The notes beneath the pieces were generated by a model. That model made no database searches, had not been told where the DNA came from, and saw nothing but the letters and a program-made list of their open reading frames with translations. Positions 55,029-64,000 of a stretch of 64,000 nt of DNA are shown piece after piece (position 1 is the stretch's first letter; each line of letters starts with the position of its first letter). The DNA is taken from NCBI RefSeq assembly GCF_900116445.1, contig NZ_FPBH01000018.1, positions 62,001 to 126,000 on the forward strand, in the 5' to 3' direction. This stretch comes from Paraburkholderia aspalathi. GTDB lineage: Bacteria > Pseudomonadota > Gammaproteobacteria > Burkholderiales > Burkholderiaceae. The translations under genes were made by a program, and so were the position numbers.

Positions 55029-55811
55029 ATGGACATGGGAATCGCAGGACGCACCGCGCTCGTTTGCGCGGCCAGCAAGGGTCTGGGGCGCGGCTGCGCG
55101 GAAGCACTGGCAGCCGAAGGCGTCAACCTGACGATCGTCGCGCGCACGGCTGAGACGCTGGAGGCGACCGCCGCCGAGATTCGCAACCAGAGCGGCGTCG
55201 AAGTGAAAACGGTGGCGTGCGACATCACCACGCCCGAAGGGCGCGCCGCGGCGCTTGCCGCCTGTCCGCAGCCGGACATTCTGGTTAACAACGCGGGCGG
55301 CCCGCCGCCGGGCGACTTCCGCAACTTCACGCACGAAGACTGGATTCGCGCGCTGGAGAGCAACATGCTGACGCCGATCGAGCTGATCCGCGCGACCATC
55401 GACGGGATGAGCGAGCGTGGCTTTGGGCGCATCGTCAACATCACGAGCTCGGCGGTCAAGGCGCCGATCGATGTGCTCGGTCTCTCTAACGGTGCGCGCT
55501 CGGGGTTGACCGGTTTCATTGCGGGACTGGCGCGCAGCAAGGTGGCTGCCTCAGGCGTGACGATCAACAGCCTGTTGCCGGGCCTGTTCGACACCGACCG
55601 CATCGCCACCACCTTTGCGGCGCAAGCCAACGCGCAACACATTTCCGTCGACGATGCGCGTAAGCAGCGCATGAAGACGATCCCCGCCGGCCGTTTCGGC
55701 ACGCGTGAGGAATTTGGCCGCGCCTGTGCGTTCCTGTGCAGCGTGCATGCCGGCTACATCACCGGGCAGAACTGGCTGATGGACGGCGGCGCTTACCCCG
55801 GTACGTTCTGA
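55029..55811 (+). CDS. Short-chain dehydrogenase/reductase with atypical active site
   Basis: A 260-residue SDR. The Rossmann motif is [18 protein letters not shown] and NNAGG follows, but the usual YxxxK is not seen: after INITSS the sequence runs [19 protein letters not shown], placing Ser and Arg where Tyr and Lys are expected. The end [11 protein letters not shown] is typical. Members with the SNGAR pattern form a subfamily of unknown reaction; a binding role or altered catalysis is possible. GGATAGG precedes the ATG at 55029. It is divergent from upp. Confidence 0.87.
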   Translation: MDMGIAGRTALVCAASKGLGRGCAEALAAEGVNLTIVARTAETLEATAAEIRNQSGVEVKTVACDITTPEGRAAALAACPQPDILVNNAGGPPPGDFRNFTHEDWIRALESNMLTPIELIRATIDGMSERGFGRIVNITSSAVKAPIDVLGLSNGARSGLTGFIAGLARSKVAASGVTINSLLPGLFDTDRIATTFAAQANAQHISVDDARKQRMKTIPAGRFGTREEFGRACAFLCSVHAGYITGQNWLMDGGAYPGTF

Positions 55812-55887
55812 GCGCGTACGTTCTGACGCACCAGCAGCACCTTCACTACAACAACGACAATCACAACGGTTTCAGGAGTCTTACGTC

Positions 55888-56277
55888 ATGAGCACCCGCA
55901 TTGCGCTGATCGCGCACGATCACAAGAAAGACGACATCGTCAAACTGGCCGGCGAATACGTCGATACGCTCAGGCGCTGCGAGATCGTCGCGACCGGTAC
56001 GACCGGCACGCGCATTGGCGACGCGCATGGTCTCACGGTCGAGCGCATGTTGTCCGGCCCGCACGGCGGCGACCTGCAGATCGGCGCGCAGCTTGCGGAA
56101 GGGCGGGTGGACATGGTGATCTTCCTGCGCGACCCGATGACGCCGCAGCCGCACGAACCGGATATCAATGCGCTGGTGCGTGCCTGCGACGTTCACAACA
56201 TTCCATGCGCCACCAATATTTCGACCGCGCGAATGATTCTCGACGTGCTGACCTTGCGACTCACGCAGCGGGTCTAG
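55888..56277 (+). CDS. mgsA: Methylglyoxal synthase
   Basis: A 129-residue enzyme turning dihydroxyacetone phosphate into methylglyoxal and phosphate, bypassing lower glycolysis. It has [15 protein letters not shown] at the start, the phosphate site VATGTTGT, the [13 protein letters not shown] segment and the catalytic region [17 protein letters not shown] with Asp and His. GGAG in the CAGGAGTC upstream is a good ribosome site. A quinone oxidoreductase follows 53 bp later. Confidence 0.95.
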   Translation: MSTRIALIAHDHKKDDIVKLAGEYVDTLRRCEIVATGTTGTRIGDAHGLTVERMLSGPHGGDLQIGAQLAEGRVDMVIFLRDPMTPQPHEPDINALVRACDVHNIPCATNISTARMILDVLTLRLTQRV

Positions 56278-56330
56278 GCGAACGCGGTGGTGTTTCAAGA
56301 TCGAACGAAACCACAAACCAGGGAGACATG

Positions 56331-57305
56331 ATGGTCAAAGCAATCCGATTCGACAAAACCGGCGGCCCGGAGGTGATGAAATGGGTCGACGTCGAAGTGG
56401 GCGAGCCGGTCGCGGGCGAGATCCGCATCAAACAGACTGCGGTCGGGCTGAACTATATCGACGTGTATTTCCGCAAGGGCTTGTACCCATTGCCGTTGCC
56501 GGGTGGACTCGGGATGGAAGCGGCGGGTGAAGTCACGGCGGTCGGCCCTGGCGTGACCGGCTTCAAAACGGGAGATCGCGTAGCCTACGTGGCGCGCCCG
56601 CCTGGCGCATACGCCCAGGAGCGTGTGTTGCCGGCGGCGCTAGCCGTCAAGGTGCCGGACGCGTTGAGCGACGAGCAGGCAGCCTCCGTGATGCTGCAAG
56701 GGCTGACCGCGCAATACCTGCTGCGCCGCACGTATCCGGTGAAGGCCGGCGACACGATCCTGATTCAGGCCGCGGCCGGTGGCGTCGGTCTGCTGGTTTG
56801 CCAGTGGGCGAAGGCGCTCGGCGCCACGGTGATCGGCACGGTCGGTTCCGACGAGAAAGCCGAAATCGCCAAAGCACACGGTTGCGATCACCCCATCGTC
56901 TATACGCGCGAAAACTTCACCAAGCGCGTGCGCGAGATCACCAATGGCGCGGGGGTGCCGGTGGTGTACGACTCGATCGGCAACGACACGTTTACGGCTT
57001 CGCTCGATTGCCTCGCACCGCTTGGCATGTTCGTGAGCTTCGGCAATGCCTCGGGACCGTTGCCGCCGATCGATTCGTCGGAATTCGCCGGACGCGGTTC
57101 GCTGTTCTTTACGCGCCCTACGCTCTTCACGTATATCGCCAAACGCAGCGATTACGAGGCGATGTCCTCGGAGCTGTTCGACGTACTGGTGTCGGGCAAG
57201 GTGAAGGCGAGCATCAATCAGCGCTATGCGCTGGCTGATGTCGGGCAGGCGCATGCGGATCTCGAAGGGCGCCGCACCACCGGTTCAACGGTTCTGCTGC
57301 CGTAA
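56331..57305 (+). CDS. qor: Quinone oxidoreductase (zeta-crystallin-like)
   Basis: A 324-residue NADPH-dependent oxidoreductase of the medium-chain dehydrogenase family. It has GLNYIDVYFRKGLYPLPLPGGLGMEAAGEV, LLRRTYPVKAGDTILIQAAAGGVGLLVCQWAKALGATVIGTV and lacks the zinc ligands of alcohol dehydrogenases. GGGAGAC precedes two adjacent ATGs at 56328 and 56331; I use 56331 (MVKAIRF). It may be co-transcribed with mgsA. Confidence 0.93.
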   Translation: MVKAIRFDKTGGPEVMKWVDVEVGEPVAGEIRIKQTAVGLNYIDVYFRKGLYPLPLPGGLGMEAAGEVTAVGPGVTGFKTGDRVAYVARPPGAYAQERVLPAALAVKVPDALSDEQAASVMLQGLTAQYLLRRTYPVKAGDTILIQAAAGGVGLLVCQWAKALGATVIGTVGSDEKAEIAKAHGCDHPIVYTRENFTKRVREITNGAGVPVVYDSIGNDTFTASLDCLAPLGMFVSFGNASGPLPPIDSSEFAGRGSLFFTRPTLFTYIAKRSDYEAMSSELFDVLVSGKVKASINQRYALADVGQAHADLEGRRTTGSTVLLP

Positions 57306-57339
57306 ACGCGAAAGACCTCAAACCCATACCCAGCGGGTC

Positions 57340-57374
57340 AAGGCCGTTCCATCTCCCGATGGAACGGCCTTTTC
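57340..57374 (+). terminator. Intrinsic terminator after the quinone oxidoreductase
   Basis: AAGGCCGTTCCAT (57340-57352) pairs perfectly with ATGGAACGGCCTT (57359-57371) across a 6-base loop, and more T follow. It separates the mgsA-qor unit from kdp. Confidence 0.93.
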
Positions 57375-57408
57375 CGTTTACGCGATTTTTACATTCCATC
57401 TCAGATCT

Positions 57409-57439
57409 TTGACCAGCCCTTTACGCGGATCGGCATAAC
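57409..57439 (+). promoter_or_regulatory. Possible kdp promoter
   Basis: TTGACC (57409-57414) and CATAAC (57434-57439) are separated by 19 bp, about 38 bp before the first small gene. It is a suboptimal sigma-70 site, as expected for a KdpE-activated promoter. The match is weak. Confidence 0.4.
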
Positions 57440-57476
57440 GTTGCACCTATCCAAAGTCCGTGAATGGGGAATAGAA

Positions 57477-57590
57477 ATGGATGTGCTGTATGTCGGGGGG
57501 ATGGTGCTGTTTTTCGCGCTGACCTTTGGGTTGATTGCCGGCTGCGAGAAGTTGATGCAGTTCCGGCGTGGCCAGGGAGCTCGCTCATGA
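57477..57590 (+). CDS. 37-residue single-pass microprotein at the head of the kdp operon
   Basis: A small open frame with GGGGAATAG ahead of ATG at 57477. The product has one hydrophobic helix (YVGGMVLFFALTFGLIAG) followed by CEKLMQFRRG and a basic tail, so an inner-membrane single-pass protein is expected. Its TGA overlaps the kdpF ATG by 4 nt, and the series continues with overlaps into kdpA, so it is part of the transcript. Its role is unknown; it may act as an extra small subunit or regulator of Kdp. Confidence 0.72.
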   Translation: MDVLYVGGMVLFFALTFGLIAGCEKLMQFRRGQGARS

Positions 57591-57679
57591 CCTGGATTCT
57601 CTGGTTGTCTGGTGCGGCGACCGCGCTGCTGTTTGTGTACCTGGTCTATGCGCTCTTGCGCGCGGAGGACATTGAATGA
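57587..57679 (+). CDS. kdpF: Potassium-transporting ATPase small subunit KdpF
   Basis: A 30-residue membrane peptide (MTWILWLSGAATALLFVYLV) that stabilises the KdpABC complex. It begins inside the stop of the previous gene (ATGA) and its own stop overlaps the kdpA start (ATGA at 57676-57679). Confidence 0.88.
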   Translation: MTWILWLSGAATALLFVYLVYALLRAEDIE

Positions 57680-59481
57680 ACTCGAACAATGTCCTGCAAG
57701 CGGGTTTCTTCATCGTCGTGCTGCTGGCTGCCGCGGTGCCGATGTCCCGTTATCTGAGCAATGTGATGGACGGCAGCTCGCGCGTGGTCCGCTTCGGCGG
57801 TCCTATCGAACGTTTGCTGTATCGCATCGCGGGCGTCGATCCGTCGGCGGAAATGGGCTGGAAGCACTACGCCATCGCCACGATCGCGTTCAACGCGCTC
57901 GGCACGCTGTTTCTTTACCTGTTGCTGCGCGTACAAGGCTGGTTGCCGGGCAACCCGCAGCAGTTCGGCCCGATGACGGTCGACGGCGCGTTCAATACAG
58001 CTGTCAGCTTCGTGACCAACACGAACTGGCAGGATTACACGCCTGAGCAAACCGTTGGCTATCTCGCGCAGATGCTCGGCTTCACCGTGCAGAATTTCTT
58101 CTCGGCCGCCACCGGCATCGTGGTGGTGATCGCGCTGATTCGCGGCTTTGCGCGTCACACCGCGCAAACCATCGGCAACTTCTGGGTCGACCTGACGCGT
58201 GTAACGCTCTACGTGTTGCTGCCGATGTCGGCGATCATCGCTGCGATCCTGATGAGCCAGGGCGTGATCCAGAACTTCAAGTCGTATGAGGACGTGCCGA
58301 CGTTGCAAACCACGACGTACGCCGCCCCGAAGCTCGATGCACAAGGCAATCCGGTGAAGGACGCCAAGGGCAATGCGGTGACGGTCGATATGCCGGTGAA
58401 GACGCAGACCATCGCGATGGGCCCGGTTGCTTCGCAGGAAGCGATCAAGATGCTCGGCACCAACGGTGGCGGCTTCTTTAACGGCAACTCGGCGCATCCG
58501 TACGAAAACCCGACGCCGTTCTCGAACTTCGTCCAGATCTTCTCGATCCTGATCATTCCGGCGGCATTGGCACTCGTATTCGGCCGCATGATCATGGACC
58601 GCAAGCAAGGCGTGGCCGTGCTCGCGGCAATGACGATCGCTTTCGGCGTATGCGTGTTCGGCGAAATCGGCGCCGAGCAATCGGGTAATCCGGCGTTGAC
58701 CGCGTTGCACGTCGATCAATCGGCGAATGCGATGCAGTCGGGCGGTAACGCGGAAGGCAAGGAAACGCGCTTCGGTATCGCGCAGTCGGGCATCTTCACG
58801 GTGGCGACCACGGCGGCTTCGTGCGGCGCGGTAGCGAATACGCACGACTCGTTGACGCCGATCGGCGGCCTCTATCCGATGCTGCTGATGCAACTCGGCG
58901 AAGTGATCTTCGGCGGCGTGGGTTCCGGTATGTACGGCATGCTCGTGTTCGCACTGCTGGCCGTGTTCGTGGCAGGCCTGATGATCGGCCGTACGCCTGA
59001 ATACGTCGGCAAGAAGATCGAAGCGTACGAGATGAAGATGGTGTCGATCGTGGTGCTGCTCACGCCGCTGCTGGTGCTGGTGGGCACGTCGATCGCGGTG
59101 CTCAGCGACGCTGGCAAGGCCGGCATTCTGAACCCCGGCGCGCACGGCTTCTCCGAAATCCTCTACGCGTTCAGCTCGGCTGCGAATAACAACGGCAGCG
59201 CATTTGCCGGCCTGACGGTCAGCACGCCGTTCTACAACTGGCTCACGGCTATTGCGATGTGGTTCGGCCGCTTCGGCACGATCATTCCGGTGCTGGCAAT
59301 TGCCGGTTCGCTGGCTTCGAAAAAGCGCATCGGTGTGACCGGCGGCACGCTGCCGACTCATGGCCCGCTGTTCGTCGTGCTGCTGCTCGGCACGGTGCTG
59401 CTGGTCGGCGCGCTGACTTATGTGCCTGCGCTTGCGCTCGGACCTGGTGTCGAACATCTGATGATGATGGGTGCCCATTGA
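57676..59481 (+). CDS. kdpA: Potassium-transporting ATPase subunit A
   Basis: A 601-residue polytopic protein forming the K+-selective channel-like subunit of the KdpFABC pump. The four selectivity-filter regions can be seen: TNTNWQDY, GTNGGGFFN, CGAVANTHDSL and NNNGSAF. Ten or so transmembrane segments span the length. The length fits the family (about 600). It overlaps kdpF by 4 nt and lies 68 bp before kdpB. Confidence 0.97.
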   Translation: MNSNNVLQAGFFIVVLLAAAVPMSRYLSNVMDGSSRVVRFGGPIERLLYRIAGVDPSAEMGWKHYAIATIAFNALGTLFLYLLLRVQGWLPGNPQQFGPMTVDGAFNTAVSFVTNTNWQDYTPEQTVGYLAQMLGFTVQNFFSAATGIVVVIALIRGFARHTAQTIGNFWVDLTRVTLYVLLPMSAIIAAILMSQGVIQNFKSYEDVPTLQTTTYAAPKLDAQGNPVKDAKGNAVTVDMPVKTQTIAMGPVASQEAIKMLGTNGGGFFNGNSAHPYENPTPFSNFVQIFSILIIPAALALVFGRMIMDRKQGVAVLAAMTIAFGVCVFGEIGAEQSGNPALTALHVDQSANAMQSGGNAEGKETRFGIAQSGIFTVATTAASCGAVANTHDSLTPIGGLYPMLLMQLGEVIFGGVGSGMYGMLVFALLAVFVAGLMIGRTPEYVGKKIEAYEMKMVSIVVLLTPLLVLVGTSIAVLSDAGKAGILNPGAHGFSEILYAFSSAANNNGSAFAGLTVSTPFYNWLTAIAMWFGRFGTIIPVLAIAGSLASKKRIGVTGGTLPTHGPLFVVLLLGTVLLVGALTYVPALALGPGVEHLMMMGAH

Positions 59482-59549
59482 GGCGGCCCATTGAGATGAC
59501 ACCAGCGACCAATGAGTGAACAGGCGCAAACGGGAAATTCGAGGATTCA

Positions 59550-61634
<2,085 letters not shown>

Positions 61635-61664
61635 GCAGCGGCTGTTTAAGAGGAATTACTCATC

Positions 61665-62243
61665 ATGAAAAATCTGTTCCGTCCGTTAATCGTGATCTTC
61701 GCGGTGCTGACCGCAGTCACCGGCCTCGCTTATCCCGCCGTGATGACCGCGGTCGGTCAGGCGGCCTTCAACAACCAGGCCAACGGCAGCATGCTCGAGA
61801 AGGACGGCAAGGTGGTCGGCTCGAAGCTGATCGGCCAGCAGTTCGATGCGCCGCAGTACTTCTGGGGCCGTCTGTCGGCCACCAGCCCGATGCCGTACAA
61901 CCCGCAGGGCTCGAGCGGTTCGAATCTCGGACCGACCAACCCGGCGCTGCTCGATGAGGTCAAAGGCCGCATCGACGCGTTGAAGGCTGCCGGCACGGAT
62001 ATGTCGAAGCCGGTGCCGGTCGATCTGGTGACGTCCTCGGGCAGCGGTCTCGATCCTGAGATCAGCCCGGCGGCTGCCGCGTATCAGATCGAACGCGTTG
62101 CCAAAGCGCGCAAGCTTGCCGCCAACGATGTGCAGGCACTGGTCGATCGTTATACGAGCGGCCGCCAGTTCGGCATTTTCGGTGAGCCGCGCGTGAACGT
62201 GCTGCAACTGAATCTGGCGCTCGATGAGATGAAACAAGGTTGA
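61665..62243 (+). CDS. kdpC: Potassium-transporting ATPase subunit C
   Basis: A 192-residue subunit with one N-terminal transmembrane helix ([25 protein letters not shown]) and a periplasmic domain with [20 protein letters not shown] and [14 protein letters not shown]. It increases the ATP affinity of KdpB. GAGGAATT precedes the ATG. Confidence 0.97.
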   Translation: MKNLFRPLIVIFAVLTAVTGLAYPAVMTAVGQAAFNNQANGSMLEKDGKVVGSKLIGQQFDAPQYFWGRLSATSPMPYNPQGSSGSNLGPTNPALLDEVKGRIDALKAAGTDMSKPVPVDLVTSSGSGLDPEISPAAAAYQIERVAKARKLAANDVQALVDRYTSGRQFGIFGEPRVNVLQLNLALDEMKQG

Positions 62244-62389
62244 GCGTCGCTGACGTCGAAAAGCGTCGATGATGGCTATGCTTCAAGGAGGCGGCGTCCA
62301 TGCGGGGCCGCCTTCGCCATTTGCGGCGCGGCCGCTGCCGTGCCACCATGCAGGCACTATCGCTCGCCTTACTATGAAAACCATTGAGC

Positions 62390-64000
62390 ATGAACCGCCC
62401 CGATCCTGATGAACTGCTCGACAAGCTGCAACGTGACGAAGAAAAGCGTCAGCGAGGCAGGCTGAAGATTTTCTTCGGCGCGTCGGCGGGCGTCGGCAAA
62501 ACTTATGCGATGTTGCAGGCCGCGCGGCGCCGTGCCGATGAAGGCGCGGACGTGGTGGTCGGCATTGCCGAAACGCATGGCCGCAGCGAAACCGCTGCGC
62601 TGCTCGAAGGCCTCGACGTGCTGCCGCTCGCGCATATCGAATATCGCGGCCGCAAGCTCGGCGAGTTCGACCTCGACGCCGCGCTCGCCCGCAAACCGCA
62701 ACTGATTCTCGTCGACGAACTCGCGCATTCGAATGTGCAGGGCGCCCGGCATCTGAAGCGCTGGCAGGACGTCTACGAACTGCTCGATGCGGGCATCGAC
62801 GTCTACACCACAGTCAATGTCCAGCACCTCGAAAGCCTGAACGACGTGGTCGGCCAGATCACCGGCATCCGCGTCTGGGAGACGGTGCCCGACCGCGTGT
62901 TCGATCGCGCTGACGAAGTCACGCTGGTCGACCTGCCCGCCGAAGAACTGCTCGACCGGATGCGCGACGGCAAGGTGTATTTGCCGCAGCAGGCCGAGCG
63001 CGCGGTGCGCAACTTCTTTCGCAAGGGCAACCTGATCGCGCTACGCGAGCTGGCATTGCGCCGCACCGCCGACCGCGTCGATGCGCAGATGCGGGAATAT
63101 CGCGCCGATCGTTCGATCCAGCGGATCTGGCAGGCGCGGGAGCGCTTGCTGGTGTGCGTCGGCCCTGGCCCGGAAGCACCGATGCTGGTGCGCGCGGCGG
63201 CGCGTCTCGCTGCCAGCCTGAAGGCCGACTGGATCGCCGTTTATGTGGAAACGCCCGCGCTGCAGCGCTTGCCCGACGCGCGCCGCGAACGCACGCTTAA
63301 TGCCTTGAAGCTCGCCGCCGAACTCGGCGCTGAAACTGCGACGCTCGCCGGCACCGATGCGGTCGCGGCGCTGATCGGTTACGCGCAGGCTCGCAACGTC
63401 TCGAAGCTGGTGGCCGGCGCATCGGCGCGCACCGGTCTCAAGCGCTGGCTGCGCCGGCCGCTCGGTGAACGTATCGCCGAACGCGCGGGCGATCTCGATC
63501 TCACGCTGATCCGCGCGTCGTCGGAACGTGATGGCGCTGAACATCGCCGCTTGCTGAACACCACCGCCAACGCGTGGCGCGAGGCGTTGAGCACGGCGCG
63601 CGAACGCCGTTCGCCGCCGCGCGCCTACGGCATCGCGCTGGCGATTTGTGCGGCCATTACGCTGCTGTCGAGCCAGTTGATCGACCATATCGATCTGACC
63701 AACCTCGTCATGCTGTATCTGCTCGGCGTGATCTTCACGGCCGTGAAGCTGGGGCGCGGGCCGGGCGTCGTGCTGTCGTTCATGAGCGTGGCCGCGTTCG
63801 ATTTCTTCTTCGTGCCGCCGCGCATGTCGTTGTCGGTGTCCGATACGCAGTATCTGCTGACCTTCTTCGGCATGCTGCTGACGTCGCTCGTCATCAGCCA
63901 TCTCACGTCGAGCTTGCGCCGCGAGGCGAGTGTTGCGCGGCGTCGGGAGCAACGCACCGGCGCGATGTATGCGATGGCGCGTGAGCTGGCGGCGGCGCTC
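62390..64000 (+). CDS. kdpD: Sensor histidine kinase KdpD (3' end outside window)
   Basis: The first 537 residues are visible. It starts MNRPDPDELLDKLQRDEEKR, then the KdpD domain with Walker-type GASAGVGKTYAML and VDELAHSN, a USP-like domain (about 240-370) and the four-helix transmembrane region (GIALAICAAITLLSSQLI and following). The GAF and histidine kinase domains lie beyond the edge. It senses K+ limitation and would act on KdpE, not in the window. It follows kdpC by 146 bp. Confidence 0.95.
   Translation, partial: MNRPDPDELLDKLQRDEEKRQRGRLKIFFGASAGVGKTYAMLQAARRRADEGADVVVGIAETHGRSETAALLEGLDVLPLAHIEYRGRKLGEFDLDAALARKPQLILVDELAHSNVQGARHLKRWQDVYELLDAGIDVYTTVNVQHLESLNDVVGQITGIRVWETVPDRVFDRADEVTLVDLPAEELLDRMRDGKVYLPQQAERAVRNFFRKGNLIALRELALRRTADRVDAQMREYRADRSIQRIWQARERLLVCVGPGPEAPMLVRAAARLAASLKADWIAVYVETPALQRLPDARRERTLNALKLAAELGAETATLAGTDAVAALIGYAQARNVSKLVAGASARTGLKRWLRRPLGERIAERAGDLDLTLIRASSERDGAEHRRLLNTTANAWREALSTARERRSPPRAYGIALAICAAITLLSSQLIDHIDLTNLVMLYLLGVIFTAVKLGRGPGVVLSFMSVAAFDFFFVPPRMSLSVSDTQYLLTFFGMLLTSLVISHLTSSLRREASVARRREQRTGAMYAMARELAAAL

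Overview
The window looks like a chromosomal segment of a Burkholderiales betaproteobacterium, most likely Paraburkholderia or Burkholderia. The evidence is high GC with strong GC3 bias, the run purD-hemF-nadD-rsfS-rlmH-maf-rng, a phasin beside a PHB-depolymerase-type esterase, a waaE/msbA/ligase LPS block, and a full kdp operon. I see no tRNA, rRNA, CRISPR array or intact insertion sequence. The species call is inference.

Layout. 1-8.2 kb: end of an aldehyde dehydrogenase, then rhlE, gluQ, trhO and dnaE. 8.3-15.3 kb: LPS core/O-antigen genes (waaE-like transferase, msbA, GT9, O-antigen ligase, GT2) and a small hypothetical. 15.5-18.7 kb: rdgC, a secreted hypothetical, and an HdeD-like membrane protein fused to a probable permuted papain-fold hydrolase. 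18.7-23.8 kb: a lower-GC island with a Sec-secreted RHS protein, a candidate immunity gene, a frameshifted orphan copy of the RHS C-terminal tip, a second immunity-like paralogue, and a GT-A transferase. 23.9-25.7 kb: two transglutaminase-like proteins. 25.8-31.4 kb: an archaic (Csu-type) chaperone-usher operon behind an AT-rich control region, with a tiny SCPU-like protein facing it. 31.5-36.3 kb: MFS exporter, VOC protein, NlpC/P60 lipoprotein, di-Mop molbindin and free-methionine-sulfoxide reductase. 36.5-40.1 kb: Rieske oxygenase, rubredoxin and rubredoxin reductase, ending in a clean terminator, with a LysR regulator converging on it. 40.5-46 kb: a PAS/GGDEF/EAL protein, PHB-related genes with a ribbon-helix-helix regulator, and an unknown membrane-protein/proline-rich-peptide pair. 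46.1-54.8 kb: leftward housekeeping block (rng, maf, rlmH, rsfS, nadD, hemF, purD, yebC, upp). 55-57.3 kb: SDR, mgsA and quinone oxidoreductase. 57.5 kb to the edge: a 37-codon microgene, kdpFABC and the start of kdpD.

How genes work together. msbA, the glycosyltransferases and the ligase build and export LPS. The csu-like genes form a minimal pilus unit of one subunit, one chaperone, one usher and one two-domain tip. Rieske oxygenase, rubredoxin and its reductase would form a complete NAD(P)H-to-oxygenase electron chain. Phasin, esterase and the RHH regulator point to polyhydroxybutyrate metabolism.

The most unusual structure is the RHS locus. A module made of an RHS C-terminal tip, a 276-bp immunity-like gene and its 3' flank occurs twice, 563 bp apart. 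The second tip survives only as a frameshifted relic that still ends in the same TGATG stop/start overlap. This is what one expects if an RHS/polymorphic-toxin tail was duplicated or displaced while the old immunity gene was kept.
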